NCBI GenBank assembly: GCA_020683205.1 | Contig: CP085689.1 | Span: 2,288,230-2,352,229, forward strand | Length of the DNA stretch: 64,000 nt | Reading direction: 5' to 3' | DNA from: Lentisphaerae bacterium WC36 | GTDB lineage: Bacteria > Verrucomicrobiota > Lentisphaeria > Victivallales > SZUA-371 | In this document: positions 10,101-19,526 of the stretch, one piece after another | Position numbering within the stretch: position 1 is the first letter of the stretch | Layout: each line of letters opens with the position of its first letter | Translations under genes and position numbers: made by a program | The notes under the pieces: generated by a model | Database searches by the model: none | Told to the model about the DNA's origin: nothing | The model's input: only the letters and a program-made list of their open reading frames with translations

Positions 10101-12035
10101 TCAGTTTGTTTTACCACTATGTTTAATTGAAGCGTTATTTATTGCCAAATACACCTTAGGAATTAAATACTTTAACACTGAGGCAAAAGGAACTGCAAAA
10201 ATCATTCCTGATAAACCTGCAAAATAGCCGCCAAGCAAAACTACAACAATTGTTTCAAGCGTAGTCAATCCCAATGCATTTCCAACTAATGTTGGATATA
10301 AAATCAACTGCTCAATCACCCCATTCATCACAATATAAGTTGCTAAAACCATCATTAAAGTATTAACACCAGCAACCTCACTGCCTCCTGCTAAACAAAC
10401 CAATAGTGTTAATGTAGCACTGCTAACAGGACCAATATAAGGCAGTAATATTGTGAAACCAGCTATTAAGCCTACAATTGGAGCATAAGGTACGCCAATT
10501 AAAAAAAATATTGTTATATATAGCACACTTTCGATAAAAATAATCAAACAATAACTTTTCACCCAAGTTTTTAACTTGAAAGCAATATTATCCATGATTT
10601 CTATCACGCTCGCCTTCACATTACTATTTGTTTTTGGCAACCAGCCACTATTAAGCATGCTGTCGACAATATAAGTTGTTGTTGAAATATGTTTATGATT
10701 ACTTGCTACGGCCAATTTATTTAAAATTAAAGAAAAGAAAAATATTGTCATCAAAATATTAAATAACCACATGGCTATATTTGAACCAATCATAACAACA
10801 ACATTAACAACTCCTTTAGTTTTAGGCAAAATTTTCTTCAAAATTTGCAATTGATTCTCAGGGTTATTTATAAATATTTTAGTCTCATCAATAACACTTT
10901 TTATCGCAGGGTATTTAATAAATTTTTCTTTATATTCCTCTAATTTTTTACTAATAACTGCAAAAAATGCTCGTGACGAATCTTTGACACTATTTGATAC
11001 AGCCTTATCTTCATTTTTATTATCAACACTTAGTGAATTATTAGCATTAACTGCGTTTTCAGTTACATCTTTACTATTATTTTCACTTTTTTTCCTATCA
11101 TCTTCAATTAATGTATTAGCATGATGCTCAACAACTTGCCTTTCAACTTTTTTAAATTCAGTTCTAAAACCATCCATATATTGATAAGTTGCAACTCCAA
11201 AGGAGACAATAAAAACAATAAAGAAAATAACCGTCAAACTAACCGTGGTCATGGTTGCTTTAGCAATTAGTTTTTGCTGTTTTTTTTCTGCAATTTCTTC
11301 AGGAGTTAACTCTCGCTTATTTTTGCGTAAATGAAGAATTTCAGTAATATATTTTGAAACGTGCCTAAAAGGAGAAAACAGCACTGCGGAAGTCGAGAAA
11401 AACCACTTTATAAAAGTACTATTATCTAATGCGTATTCTAATTTCTTTTCAAGAGGCAAAAATAATATTGCTAATAAAAAACCAAACAATAGTGGCTTTA
11501 AATACATTGCACAAATTATAAAAAGAAAAATAACAACAAAAGCAACAGCAATGCCAGTAGCAGAATTAATAACCTTACTACGTTTAGCAATTTTATCCTC
11601 AGCGTCTTGCTGAATATTCAAAACTTCTTCTTTGCTCACACCCAAATTGTCAGCAATTTGCTTTACTAGAAAACTTTCTTCGTCATTACAGTCACTATTT
11701 GCTACAGCAACATCATAAAGGTGACGAATTATTTCAATTTTCTGATGATCATCTGCAGATGCATTCAGCAGCTTGCATGCATCACGAATCTCTTTAGCAG
11801 TAATTTTTGGTGCATTATTAATAATTTGTCCACTATCAATATTAGGACAAAGCTCCTGAAAAATACTTTTCAGTTCATTTACCTCATGAATATCCATAAA
11901 TCCATCACGTTGTGCAACAGCTATATTCAAAACAATGATTGCTTCGACAAACTTACTATCCTGCAATCCATTATCAACTAAATTGTTGAAAAACTTGCGA
12001 TACAATCTTCTTTTTTGAGGTAATTTTATTTTCAC
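10101..12035 (-). CDS. TerB-like domain fused to an AI-2E/PerM family membrane protein
   Basis: A 644-residue protein. Residues about 1-155 are soluble and helical and resemble a TerB/DjlA-N domain (IVLNIAVAQRDGFMDIHEVNELKSIF ... LYDVAVANSDCNDEESFLVKQIA). A membrane section follows, then a charged spacer (about 300-355). The PF01594-like permease core holds VPYAPIVGLIAGFTILLPYIGPV and LGGYFAGLSGMIFAVPFASVL. AI-2E family proteins are proposed exporters or ion/H+ antiporters, and the substrate is unknown. The fusion with a TerB-like front is unusual. It is monocistronic. Confidence 0.75.
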   Translation of the reverse strand: MKIKLPQKRRLYRKFFNNLVDNGLQDSKFVEAIIVLNIAVAQRDGFMDIHEVNELKSIFQELCPNIDSGQIINNAPKITAKEIRDACKLLNASADDHQKIEIIRHLYDVAVANSDCNDEESFLVKQIADNLGVSKEEVLNIQQDAEDKIAKRSKVINSATGIAVAFVVIFLFIICAMYLKPLLFGFLLAILFLPLEKKLEYALDNSTFIKWFFSTSAVLFSPFRHVSKYITEILHLRKNKRELTPEEIAEKKQQKLIAKATMTTVSLTVIFFIVFIVSFGVATYQYMDGFRTEFKKVERQVVEHHANTLIEDDRKKSENNSKDVTENAVNANNSLSVDNKNEDKAVSNSVKDSSRAFFAVISKKLEEYKEKFIKYPAIKSVIDETKIFINNPENQLQILKKILPKTKGVVNVVVMIGSNIAMWLFNILMTIFFFSLILNKLAVASNHKHISTTTYIVDSMLNSGWLPKTNSNVKASVIEIMDNIAFKLKTWVKSYCLIIFIESVLYITIFFLIGVPYAPIVGLIAGFTILLPYIGPVSSATLTLLVCLAGGSEVAGVNTLMMVLATYIVMNGVIEQLILYPTLVGNALGLTTLETIVVVLLGGYFAGLSGMIFAVPFASVLKYLIPKVYLAINNASIKHSGKTN

Positions 12036-12101
12036 TTGTAGCTACTCCATTTTTAATAAAAACTCAAAACTACAGTTTTTGTCACCATTTTGTGGTAATA
12101 T

Positions 12102-12135
12102 AAAAAAAGAACTCCTATTTTTTTTAGGAGCTCTT
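12102..12135 (-). terminator. Terminator of purM
   Basis: On the - strand GAGCTCCTA pairs with TAGGAGTTC (one G-T pair) around an A-rich loop and is followed by T7. It lies 13 bases after the purM stop. Confidence 0.8.
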
Positions 12136-12147
12136 AAACTAAATTCA

Positions 12148-13185
12148 TTATTCAACGATAACTTTTTTGCTACCCTCAACAACCTTACCACAAACTGCGG
12201 CAGTAAAGCCATTTCGCTCACAAATTGCTAAAGTTTTATCAACATCAGTAGCTGGTACAAATAATACCATACCGATACCCATATTAAAAACACGATACGC
12301 TTCTTCTTTAGCAATATCACCAGACTCAACAATCAATTTAAAGATTGGAGGAATTGGTAACGCTGTAGAATCAAAAACTACATCAACATTTTCAGGCAAA
12401 ATTCTTGGTGTATTATCATATAAACCACCACCCGTAATATGCGCAATCCCATCAAGAGCGACCCCTTTATCCATTGCTTCTTTAATTGCGTTCCAGTAGC
12501 AAATATGTGGTTTCAGCAGCGCTTCTCCAACGCTTTCACCATTTAATTCTTCTAATTTATCATTAACATCATACTGCATTTTTTCAAAAAGAATGTTACG
12601 CGCTAAACTATAACCATTTGTATGCAGACCATTAGAAGCTAATCCAATCGCTACGTGACCATCCGCAATTTTTTCACCAGTAATTAATTCATCTTTTTCA
12701 ACAATACCGTTAATAACTCCTACTAAGTCAAAATCATCTCCATACATACCAGGCATTTCAGCAGTTTCACCACCAAGAACAGCACAACCAGCATTTTTAC
12801 AAGCTTTTGCAATACCATTTAAAACATCTTCATATAATGGACTTCTTAATTTACCAATACCTAGATAATCCAAAAAATAAACTGGTTCAGCTCCCTGCAC
12901 TGCAATATCATTGATACAATGATTTACAATATCATGACCAACAGTGTCATATTTTTCCATCATCATTGCAATCATCAATTTTGTACCAACACCATCAATA
13001 CTTGAAACCATTACTGGATTTTTGTATTTACTCAAGTCAATTTGAAATAAACCACCAAATCCACCAATTGGAGATAACATTTCTTTACGTTTTGTTGAAG
13101 CAATATTTGCTTTAACTTTACCCAATAAATCGTGTGCTAAATCAATATCAACACCAGCTGCTTTATACGAATCACTTTTCGCCAT
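12148..13185 (-). CDS. purM: Phosphoribosylformylglycinamidine cyclo-ligase (AIR synthetase)
   Basis: De novo purine synthesis: FGAM + ATP to AIR. The 345 residues have the family's usual length and blocks: GGFGGLFQID near the start, SSIDGVGTKLMIA, GHDIVNHCINDIAVQGAEP, and the ATP-binding LGGETAEMPGMY. The enzyme is cytosolic and belongs to the PurM/ThiL superfamily. Other pur genes are not in the window. It precedes its own terminator and follows the acyltransferase gene by about 60 bases. Confidence 0.96.
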   Translation of the reverse strand: MAKSDSYKAAGVDIDLAHDLLGKVKANIASTKRKEMLSPIGGFGGLFQIDLSKYKNPVMVSSIDGVGTKLMIAMMMEKYDTVGHDIVNHCINDIAVQGAEPVYFLDYLGIGKLRSPLYEDVLNGIAKACKNAGCAVLGGETAEMPGMYGDDFDLVGVINGIVEKDELITGEKIADGHVAIGLASNGLHTNGYSLARNILFEKMQYDVNDKLEELNGESVGEALLKPHICYWNAIKEAMDKGVALDGIAHITGGGLYDNTPRILPENVDVVFDSTALPIPPIFKLIVESGDIAKEEAYRVFNMGIGMVLFVPATDVDKTLAICERNGFTAAVCGKVVEGSKKVIVE

Positions 13186-13247
13186 TGTTTTTTAATCCTA
13201 CTTATTTTATAATTATTTTTTATCTTTAATTTGATTAGTTCTCAATC

Positions 13248-13922
13248 TTAATCTTCTTTTGAACAACTATCTACAGTAATATCTAACAAAGCTTGACGTA
13301 CAATTTCTTGATATTTATCAAGCTGTTCGTCACTTAAATTTTTTGGAATTTCAATCGGCTTTCCTAAAACCATTTTCACTCTGCAGAACGGTTTAGGTAT
13401 CTGAAATTTATCCCAACTCTTAAGCTCCCAATATTTTGAGTAATTAATTGAAATTGGCAATATTTTAGTTCCAGTTTGACTTGCTAAATAAATTGGCCCC
13501 TTACTCATTTTGTATTTAGGACCTCGTGGTCCGTCTGGCGTAAAACTAACATTATTTTCATTTTTAATTGCCTTAAAAGCTCCTGCCAAAGCCCGAGCAC
13601 CCTTACGAGATGACGACCCACGTGTAGCACGTAAATTAAACTGACTAATTAAATCAGCAATGTATTGTCCATCACGTGACGCACTAATTACCGCTACAGT
13701 TTGCTTACGAATCCACTTAGGAAACATCATTGGAAAAAAAAGTAATCTATTATGCCATGTTACTGTGACAAAAGTTTTGCCAACGTCCATCGCATTGCCA
13801 CGATCTTCAATGGAGATAAAAGTTGACCACTTATAAAAGCGCAAAAACATCGCGGGGAAAAAATAAAGCCATGTCGGAATTTTTTTCACTTGGCGAAAAT
13901 TATGCTTTAACTTTTTTTTCAT
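13248..13922 (-). CDS. DUF374 lysophospholipid/lipid A-type acyltransferase
   Basis: A 224-residue LPLAT-superfamily enzyme, probably acting at the inner membrane on lipid A or phospholipid acylation. The N-terminus is basic and hydrophobic (LYFFPAMFLRFY). The catalytic histidine block is VTWHNRLLFFPMM. The second conserved block, SFTPDGPRGPKYKMSKGPIYLA, is diagnostic of DUF374. Expression is probably shared with purM downstream. Confidence 0.85.
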   Translation of the reverse strand: MKKKLKHNFRQVKKIPTWLYFFPAMFLRFYKWSTFISIEDRGNAMDVGKTFVTVTWHNRLLFFPMMFPKWIRKQTVAVISASRDGQYIADLISQFNLRATRGSSSRKGARALAGAFKAIKNENNVSFTPDGPRGPKYKMSKGPIYLASQTGTKILPISINYSKYWELKSWDKFQIPKPFCRVKMVLGKPIEIPKNLSDEQLDKYQEIVRQALLDITVDSCSKED

Positions 13923-14114
13923 AATAATATCTCTTTATTTAAATATCTAGATAAACTGTAAAATTTAAAATTTTGTAATGCTTTACTAAACAAAAAATTT
14001 AACACTAATTTCAAAGAATTACAAACACAACGAATTTGTTTTAAAACAAATTTCTCATAAAACAGAAGATTTACCGCAAAACCTTACTATTTAAGTAATA
14101 ATTTTTGTAAAAAA

Positions 14115-14771
14115 TCAGCAGTTATTTTTCAGATTTAATTCACACTTTTTATTCAAAACACACTGCTCACATTTTGGCTTTCTAGCAACACACACTAAAC
14201 GTCCATGATTTATTAATAAATGTGAAAAATTTACCCATCGTGCTTCATCTACAACTTCAATCACAAACTGTTCAATCTTAACTGCATTATCAGTTTTCAC
14301 TAAACCAATTAAATTCAACAACCTAGTAACGTGAGTATCAACAGGAAAACCAGGTACATCAAAAGCATCCCCTAAAATAACATTAGCAGTTTTCCTACCT
14401 ATCCCTGGAAGCTTTACCAAATCTGTTAAATTATTCGGTAATTCACCGCCATAACTCTGATCAATAACTTGACATGCCCCAATAATCGACTTAGCTTTAT
14501 TACGAAAAAAACCAGCCGAACGAATATCATCTTCAAGCTCTTCTTGATTAGCAATTGCATAATCATGTGCAGTAGGATATTTTTTAAATAATGCTGGAGT
14601 TATCTTATTTACCCTTGCATCAGTACATTGAGCCGATAAAATTGTAGCAACCATCAACTCAAGTGGGTTTGAATGATCAAGAGAGCAACTTAATTTACCG
14701 TATTGACTAAATAGTAAATCATAAATTGCGTCTAAAAATTCATGACGTTTCTTTTTACTTAGTTTTTTCAT
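14115..14771 (-). CDS. nth: Endonuclease III (DNA glycosylase/AP lyase)
   Basis: Base-excision repair enzyme removing oxidised pyrimidines. It has 218 residues from ATG at 14771. A longer open frame reaches 14864 but lies inside hisH and is not needed. The helix-hairpin-helix LPGIGRKTANVILG holds the catalytic lysine, FPVDTHVTRLLNLIG holds the aspartate, and the 4Fe-4S loop is C-x6-C-x2-C-x5-C (CVARKPKCEQCVLNKKC). Its start overlaps the hisH end by 17 bases, which implies translational coupling. Confidence 0.95.
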   Translation of the reverse strand: MKKLSKKKRHEFLDAIYDLLFSQYGKLSCSLDHSNPLELMVATILSAQCTDARVNKITPALFKKYPTAHDYAIANQEELEDDIRSAGFFRNKAKSIIGACQVIDQSYGGELPNNLTDLVKLPGIGRKTANVILGDAFDVPGFPVDTHVTRLLNLIGLVKTDNAVKIEQFVIEVVDEARWVNFSHLLINHGRLVCVARKPKCEQCVLNKKCELNLKNNC

Positions 14772-15375
14772 TGACCTTTTTAACAAAATTCTCCAAAATC
14801 TGAATTCCACAATCTTGACTTTTTTCAGGATGGCATTGCATTGCAAAAATATTACCACGTCCAATAATTGCAGGAAACTCTAAAATATAATTACAACGCC
14901 CAATCATTTCATCACTATTGTCTAACTGAGCATAATATGAGTGAACAAAATAAAAGAAACTACCATCAGCAACATTCTTCAACAAATCGTTCTCTTGAGT
15001 ATAACAGACATTATTCCATCCCATATGAGGAACTTTTTCCTCATATTTAGGAAAATGTACCACCTTACCTTTTATTATTCCTAAACCAGCAACATTTGGT
15101 GCTTCCTCACTAGCTTCTAAAAGCATTTGCATCCCCAAACAAATTCCTAAAAAAGGTTTATTTTGCGCAACTACTTCTTTAATTGCATCAACTAAATTCA
15201 ATTCATTTAAATGCTTCATACCATCGCCAAAGTTGCCAACTCCCGGCAAAATCACCGCATCTGCAGTTAGAATGTCCTCTGGAGTAGTAACAATTTTCAC
15301 ATCGCCACCTGCAAATTCTACTGCTTTTTGAACATTCATTAAATTTCCCATTCCATAATCAATTAAAGCAATCAT
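14755..15375 (-). CDS. hisH: Imidazole glycerol phosphate synthase, glutaminase subunit
   Basis: A 206-residue class I amidotransferase that feeds ammonia to HisF in histidine biosynthesis. The nucleophile elbow GICLGMQMLLEASEEAP carries the catalytic Cys, and the C-terminal MQCHPEKSQDCG carries the His-x-Glu of the triad. The N-terminus MIALIDYGMGNLMNVQKA is typical. Its 3' end overlaps nth. hisF is not in the window. Confidence 0.95.
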   Translation of the reverse strand: MIALIDYGMGNLMNVQKAVEFAGGDVKIVTTPEDILTADAVILPGVGNFGDGMKHLNELNLVDAIKEVVAQNKPFLGICLGMQMLLEASEEAPNVAGLGIIKGKVVHFPKYEEKVPHMGWNNVCYTQENDLLKNVADGSFFYFVHSYYAQLDNSDEMIGRCNYILEFPAIIGRGNIFAMQCHPEKSQDCGIQILENFVKKVNEKTK

Positions 15376-15503
15376 TCTTATTTTTAACCTTACTTATTTA
15401 TTTGCTTTCTACTTTTATAGGGTTTTACCCCTAAAAATATTTTCTATAATTTACCGTTAAGACAATTCTAACGGCAAATTAGTATTCTTTAATATAAATT
15501 TTA

Positions 15504-16466
15504 TTAGCGCAATTTAGAAACAGGCTTTTTCTTGTTATCTAAAACTTCCAAACTCATCATTGCTCCTGGGCGATACTTTGTATCAATATAGCGCCAAACA
15601 ACCTTTTTATCACGAGTAATTTCCATTAAAGCTGCTCCATTTTTTTGATCTTGAACAATTTTATAGATACCAAATGCGACATTACCATTTGGCATCGCAT
15701 TAATACCACAAATCATACCAACTTTAACTTCTGGAGTATCCTTTTTAGGATCATAACTCCACACAACTTTACCCTTTTTATCATATTCAACAATGCCTGT
15801 AACTTGACCTGTTAAATAATTACCATTAGGCAATTTTACAATAGAAAATGCTAAAGGGCCATCAACTTTCTTTTCCCAAAGAACGTTCCCCTTGGCATCA
15901 TATTCGCGATATATTTTATTTTTAGTCATTGCCACTAAATATGTACCATCAGCAGTTTTTCTAACCATACGCATATTATGATGACTGCCTTTTTTATAAG
16001 GCTTAACGCCAAAAGACATAACTACATTACCTTTTGGATCAACTTCAGTTACTTTACCAGTGCCATTTTCACCAACAACAGTATTACCATTTTTTAAACG
16101 TTGACACGCAAAAGCTCCTCCTCCTTTAGTATATTTAGGAGTATATCGCCACACAACTTTATTTGTCTTTGGGTTAACTTCCTTTACGCTACCATCAGCG
16201 AATAAGACATTGCCATTATCTAACATCCATACATCATGGTTATTACCTGCCTTAAAAGACCAGACAATTTTACCATTCTTATCAATAAGAACGGTAGCTC
16301 CCTTGCCTGTTGCTAAAATATAACCATCAAAGTCACCATAAATATTTTTAACTTTCTGTTTTGGTTTAACTTGTATTTGTTTATTATCTTTTTTTTCTTC
16401 AGCTACAAGATTCATTACTCCGACAAAACTTGATAAAACCAAAGTTGCTAACAATAATTTCTTCAT
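15504..16466 (-). CDS. Secreted beta-propeller (PQQ/arylsulfotransferase-like) protein
   Basis: A 320-residue protein with a signal peptide (MKKLLLATLVLSSFVGVMNLVA). The mature part is a run of about six 'NGN ... VVWSY/VVWRY' blades (GKIVWSFKAGNNHDVWMLDNGNVLF, NKVVWRYTP, GKVVWSYDP, KKVVWRYID). This pattern is seen in PQQ-like and arylsulfotransferase-type propellers. No catalytic arylsulfotransferase histidine could be assigned with confidence, so the substrate and activity are unknown. It is probably periplasmic and monocistronic. Confidence 0.7.
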   Translation of the reverse strand: MKKLLLATLVLSSFVGVMNLVAEEKKDNKQIQVKPKQKVKNIYGDFDGYILATGKGATVLIDKNGKIVWSFKAGNNHDVWMLDNGNVLFADGSVKEVNPKTNKVVWRYTPKYTKGGGAFACQRLKNGNTVVGENGTGKVTEVDPKGNVVMSFGVKPYKKGSHHNMRMVRKTADGTYLVAMTKNKIYREYDAKGNVLWEKKVDGPLAFSIVKLPNGNYLTGQVTGIVEYDKKGKVVWSYDPKKDTPEVKVGMICGINAMPNGNVAFGIYKIVQDQKNGAALMEITRDKKVVWRYIDTKYRPGAMMSLEVLDNKKKPVSKLR

Positions 16467-16576
16467 CTTCTTCTACAACATCCTCTTTTTTTTACGTTAC
16501 ATTAAAAATAGTTCAAGCTGATAAAGCTCAATAACCCCTCCTGACAAAAATTAGAAAACTTCATCAGTATCACTAA

Positions 16577-16620
16577 ATTAAAAAAGCCCTTAATCTAAGT
16601 ATTAGAACTAAGGACTTTTT
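16577..16620 (-). terminator. Terminator of the gene at 16645-17208
   Basis: On the - strand AGTCCTTA pairs with TAAGGGCT (one G-T pair) around a 16-base loop and is followed by T6. It lies 25 bases after the stop. Confidence 0.7.
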
Positions 16621-16644
16621 ATAAATAAATATCAAAATAATTGA

Positions 16645-17208
16645 TTATTTTGCACTATCAAAAACGCTTGAGTCAAAATCATCGTCTTTTAAATCATAGC
16701 AAACTAAACCAGTAATAAAGTCCGCAAACTCAACTGGATGGAAACCAACATGAGCGCCAACGCCCAATGCTAAATCAGCACCGATTTCCCAATAATCACG
16801 AGCACCAGTTTGTGGCTCATAAATATTCATCCCTGGCCATACTAAACCAGTATAACTTTCAGCATAATCAATAACACTACGAGTTGAATCAACACGAGTT
16901 CTTGACTCATCAGCAAGGTTTGTGAAGTTCATGTTATAACCACTTTCAAAACCAATACCGTATTGTCTGTTATATTCTTTAATTAATCTTGCACTTGGAC
17001 CGATACCCGCACCATAATCTAAAAATCTAGTAGCACGAACTTCAGCGCGAGCTTCAAGACCAACACCTAAACTAATTGAAACTATGTCAAGCGCGTCCAT
17101 AAATCTATGTGGAACGTACAGTAATAATTTTTCTGCGACATCAGCTTTAGCCACCGGCGAAACAATTGCAGAAGCTGCAACAGTTAATAAAAGGATAAAT
17201 TTCTTCAT
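16645..17208 (-). CDS. Small secreted protein of unknown function
   Basis: A 187-residue protein with a clean signal peptide (MKKFILLLTVAASAIVSPVAKA). The mature protein is rich in glycine and alternating small/aromatic residues (VSISLGVGLEARAEVRATRFLDYGAGIGPS, WEIGADLALGVGAHVGFHPVEFADFITG), like a small beta-barrel or outer-membrane-associated protein. The closing GFHPVEFADFITGL...LKDDD resembles conserved lipoprotein-like families of PVC bacteria, from memory only. It is monocistronic with its own terminator. Confidence 0.55.
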   Translation of the reverse strand: MKKFILLLTVAASAIVSPVAKADVAEKLLLYVPHRFMDALDIVSISLGVGLEARAEVRATRFLDYGAGIGPSARLIKEYNRQYGIGFESGYNMNFTNLADESRTRVDSTRSVIDYAESYTGLVWPGMNIYEPQTGARDYWEIGADLALGVGAHVGFHPVEFADFITGLVCYDLKDDDFDSSVFDSAK

Positions 17209-17520
17209 AGTTTTAAATACCTTTCTCTTTTAAAATTTTAGATCTTTATTTATTATTTTGCAGGATACTTCCAATTTTGATAATTTATAATTAAAGCAAG
17301 CATTCCTAATCTACATTCGTCGTAAAATTTGACAATACTACATAATTTAACAATAATGTTGTATAGTTAATTATTCAAATAAGAAGTCAAAAAAAATTAC
17401 GTCTTTTATGAAAAGTTTAAAAAAATTTCAAAAATAAATTGCATTTTCAACGAATTCCTTTATTTTTATATATTTGATTTATGACAAAAAGTATTTTTTT
17501 GTTAAATGCTCAAAACTCCT
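17209..17520. other. Intergenic stretch before tRNA-Arg
   Basis: About 310 bases with no frame carrying a start and ribosome site. It must hold the promoters of the tRNA (+) and of the gene at 16645-17208 (-). No confident -35/-10 pair was assigned. Confidence 0.4.
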
Positions 17521-17597
17521 GTACCTGTAGCTCAGTTGGATAGAGCGTCTGCCTCCGGAGCAGAAGGTCGTGGGTTCGATTCCCGCCAGGTATACCA
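17521..17597 (+). tRNA. tRNA-Arg(CCG), probable prophage integration site
   Basis: A 77-nt cloverleaf with acceptor GTACCTG/CAGGTAT, D-arm GCTC...GAGC, anticodon stem TCTGC/GCAGA with loop CTCCGGA (anticodon CCG), and T-arm GTGGG-TTCGATT-CCCGC. Discriminator A and an encoded CCA follow. The first pair is G-T. A tyrosine integrase starts 142 bases downstream, as expected for phage insertion into the 3' end of a tRNA gene that the element restores. Confidence 0.95.
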
Positions 17598-17643
17598 TTT
17601 TTTTATATCAATTTAACCTCAAAATTTAACTTTCACTTGCAAA

Positions 17644-17724
17644 TGTCTTATATTGTCTTATATTGTCTATATAGCCAAAAGGTATACAAATGGTATACAA
17701 AAGGTCTACAAATGGTATACATAT
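17644..17724 (+). repeat. Two phased direct-repeat arrays upstream of the integrase
   Basis: Three copies of TGTCTTATAT (10-base period, 17644-17673, the last imperfect) are followed by four copies of GGTATACAAAW (11-base period, 17681-17724; the third is GGTCTACAAAT). GGTATAC also forms the tRNA 3' end at 17589-17595. The helical spacing and position between tRNA and integrase suggest integrase or Xis arm-type sites, or an int operator. This is an inference. Confidence 0.7.
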
Positions 17725-17738
17725 TTTCGAGGTGAATA

Positions 17739-18983
17739 ATGGCAAGAAAAAAAGGACAAGGTTCGATTTTTTTACGGGGACAAACGTATTATTTGAAATA
17801 TCGAGTTAATGGCAAAAGCAAAACTATTAGCTTAAAAACTACAAATCAAGAAAAAGCTGAAGAAGAAGCAAATAAATATTTTTTGATAACTCAAGCACAA
17901 AATATTGAAGAAATAGCCCTCTTTACAGGACGAGCTAAAAAAATTATTAATGAAATTAATAAAATTGAATTGAAAGACACTTTCAAACAATTCAAAAATA
18001 GCACATTACGTCCCGAGTGTAGTGAAAAAACTTTAAATCAACATCATTTGCATTTAAAAACGTTGCTCAAATGGCTAGAAACAAAGCCACAAATTAAAGG
18101 CTTTGCAGATTTAGATCGAAATATTTTAGAGCAATTTTTTGCAGATTTAAACAGTAAAAATAATGCAATTAAATACAACCGTATTCTCAAAAGTTTAAAA
18201 TTAATTTATCGAATTATTGAACCAGAGAAAGTAAATCCATTTAAATCTTTTAAAAAATTAATTGAAGAAAACCACGAACGCAAAGAATTTACTCAAACCC
18301 AAATTAAAAACATTTTTGCAGTTTTTGACAATAAAAAATTTCATCTCATGCATAAAAAAGAGATGAAAATTTTATTTAAATTGGCGGTTTATACCGGAAT
18401 GCGTTTGAAAAATTGTGCATTAATAGAGTGGAATGATATTGATTTGGAGCGCAATTTGATTAGTTGTATCCCTTTTAAAGGGCGTAGATTTTCAAAAAAA
18501 CCGCTCTTAATTCCAATCCATAGCAACTTAAAAAAATCTTTATTTAAATTAAATCAAAAGAAAAAAGGTTCATATGTTTTGACCGAAGTTGCTAGAAGAT
18601 ACGAATATAACCCCACTGGGGTACAAAAAGATTGCACAAAAGTTATAGATTTTTCATTTTTTGACCCTATAAAAGATGAGAAAATAACTCGCAATAAAGA
18701 TTATAGTTTTCATTCGTTTCGTCATTCTTTCGTGTCATTTTGTGCCAATGCAAAAGTACCGCTTCATGTAGTCCAAGAAATTGTTGGTCATAGCTCACCT
18801 GCAATGACTCGTCATTATACACACGTTAATAATGAGGCAATGCAAGAAGTTGTTAAGGCTCTTGATTTTGATAAAAATACCATTTCAGAAACTGAAAAAT
18901 TAGCACAAATTGCTAAAGTTATTAGCGATAAAAAACGCAAAAGCGCTAGTGACAAACAAATTTTAGAAATTTTAAAGAAATAA
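17739..18983 (+). CDS. int: Phage-type tyrosine recombinase (integrase)
   Basis: A 414-residue integrase catalysing site-specific insertion and excision. The short N-terminal beta segment (MARKKGQGSIFLRGQTYYLKYRVNGKS) is an arm-binding-like domain. A SAM-like core-binding domain covers about 80-170. The catalytic domain carries Arg in YTGMRLKNC, H-x-x-R in HSFRHSF, the second His in VGHSSPAMT, and the nucleophile Tyr in RHYTHV. The ribosome site GAGGTG is at the right spacing. It is transcribed away from tRNA-Arg, opposite to the rest of the prophage. Confidence 0.95.
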   Translation: MARKKGQGSIFLRGQTYYLKYRVNGKSKTISLKTTNQEKAEEEANKYFLITQAQNIEEIALFTGRAKKIINEINKIELKDTFKQFKNSTLRPECSEKTLNQHHLHLKTLLKWLETKPQIKGFADLDRNILEQFFADLNSKNNAIKYNRILKSLKLIYRIIEPEKVNPFKSFKKLIEENHERKEFTQTQIKNIFAVFDNKKFHLMHKKEMKILFKLAVYTGMRLKNCALIEWNDIDLERNLISCIPFKGRRFSKKPLLIPIHSNLKKSLFKLNQKKKGSYVLTEVARRYEYNPTGVQKDCTKVIDFSFFDPIKDEKITRNKDYSFHSFRHSFVSFCANAKVPLHVVQEIVGHSSPAMTRHYTHVNNEAMQEVVKALDFDKNTISETEKLAQIAKVISDKKRKSASDKQILEILKK

Positions 18984-19043
18984 AAAAGTGGCTGGATTTG
19001 TGGTCCAGTCTTAAGGAAGAAATAAGAAGTATTTTATTTGTTT

Positions 19044-19526
19044 TTAAAGTTTTTCGATTTTGATAAATTGTCTTGCTTCGGTGATTGATTCTTGGGTGTG
19101 GTTTTTCCAAACTTTACCGCCGCCAATTCTAACGGCTAAATACATTTTATTTCTCGTGTAAATATCTACTTTATAAAATTTAAGTAACAGACGGAATATT
19201 TGATCTGCTTCTTTGCGTGCTAATGATTCACTTGCGTAGAGTGCGTCATGAATTAAAGCAGCGATTAAAAAGCGAAAATCAAACGGACTACCAGTTGTAC
19301 TCCAAAAAAATTGTGGAATGCTTGCGCCATCAAAAAGAAAGCCTCTTAAAATCGTAATTTTGTAGCCGTTAAAGATAAAAATAATATCTTTTTGGACTCT
19401 CATTTTGTGCAAGTCATTTAGGCAATTATTTTCATAAACGGCGCAATTTACACAAATTGGCTCGTAGCACAAAAGGGGCTTTAAAATTAACCGCCCCTCA
19501 ATTGAAATATTTTTAATATCATTCAT
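19044..19526 (-). CDS. DUF1353 phage protein
   Basis: A 160-residue protein with the DUF1353 core FLFDGASIPQFFWSTTGSPFDFRFLIAALIHDALYAS followed by ADQIFRLLLKFYKV and YLAVRIGGG. DUF1353 genes sit in phage late regions, often near lysis or tail genes, and their biochemical role is not established. The N-terminal third carries C-x2-C-x5-C (ICVNCAVYENNC), outside the usual domain. It is the last gene of the late operon and overlaps the lipoprotein gene by 8 bases. Confidence 0.8.
   Translation of the reverse strand: MNDIKNISIEGRLILKPLLCYEPICVNCAVYENNCLNDLHKMRVQKDIIFIFNGYKITILRGFLFDGASIPQFFWSTTGSPFDFRFLIAALIHDALYASESLARKEADQIFRLLLKFYKVDIYTRNKMYLAVRIGGGKVWKNHTQESITEARQFIKIEKL

Noticed and set aside
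14772-14864. Upstream extension of nth
   Set aside because: The open frame to 14864 lies in the hisH coding region and adds residues not found in endonuclease III. ATG 14771 gives the normal N-terminus.
18990-19011. Terminator after the integrase
   Set aside because: CTGGA/TCCAG forms a small hairpin but no T run follows.
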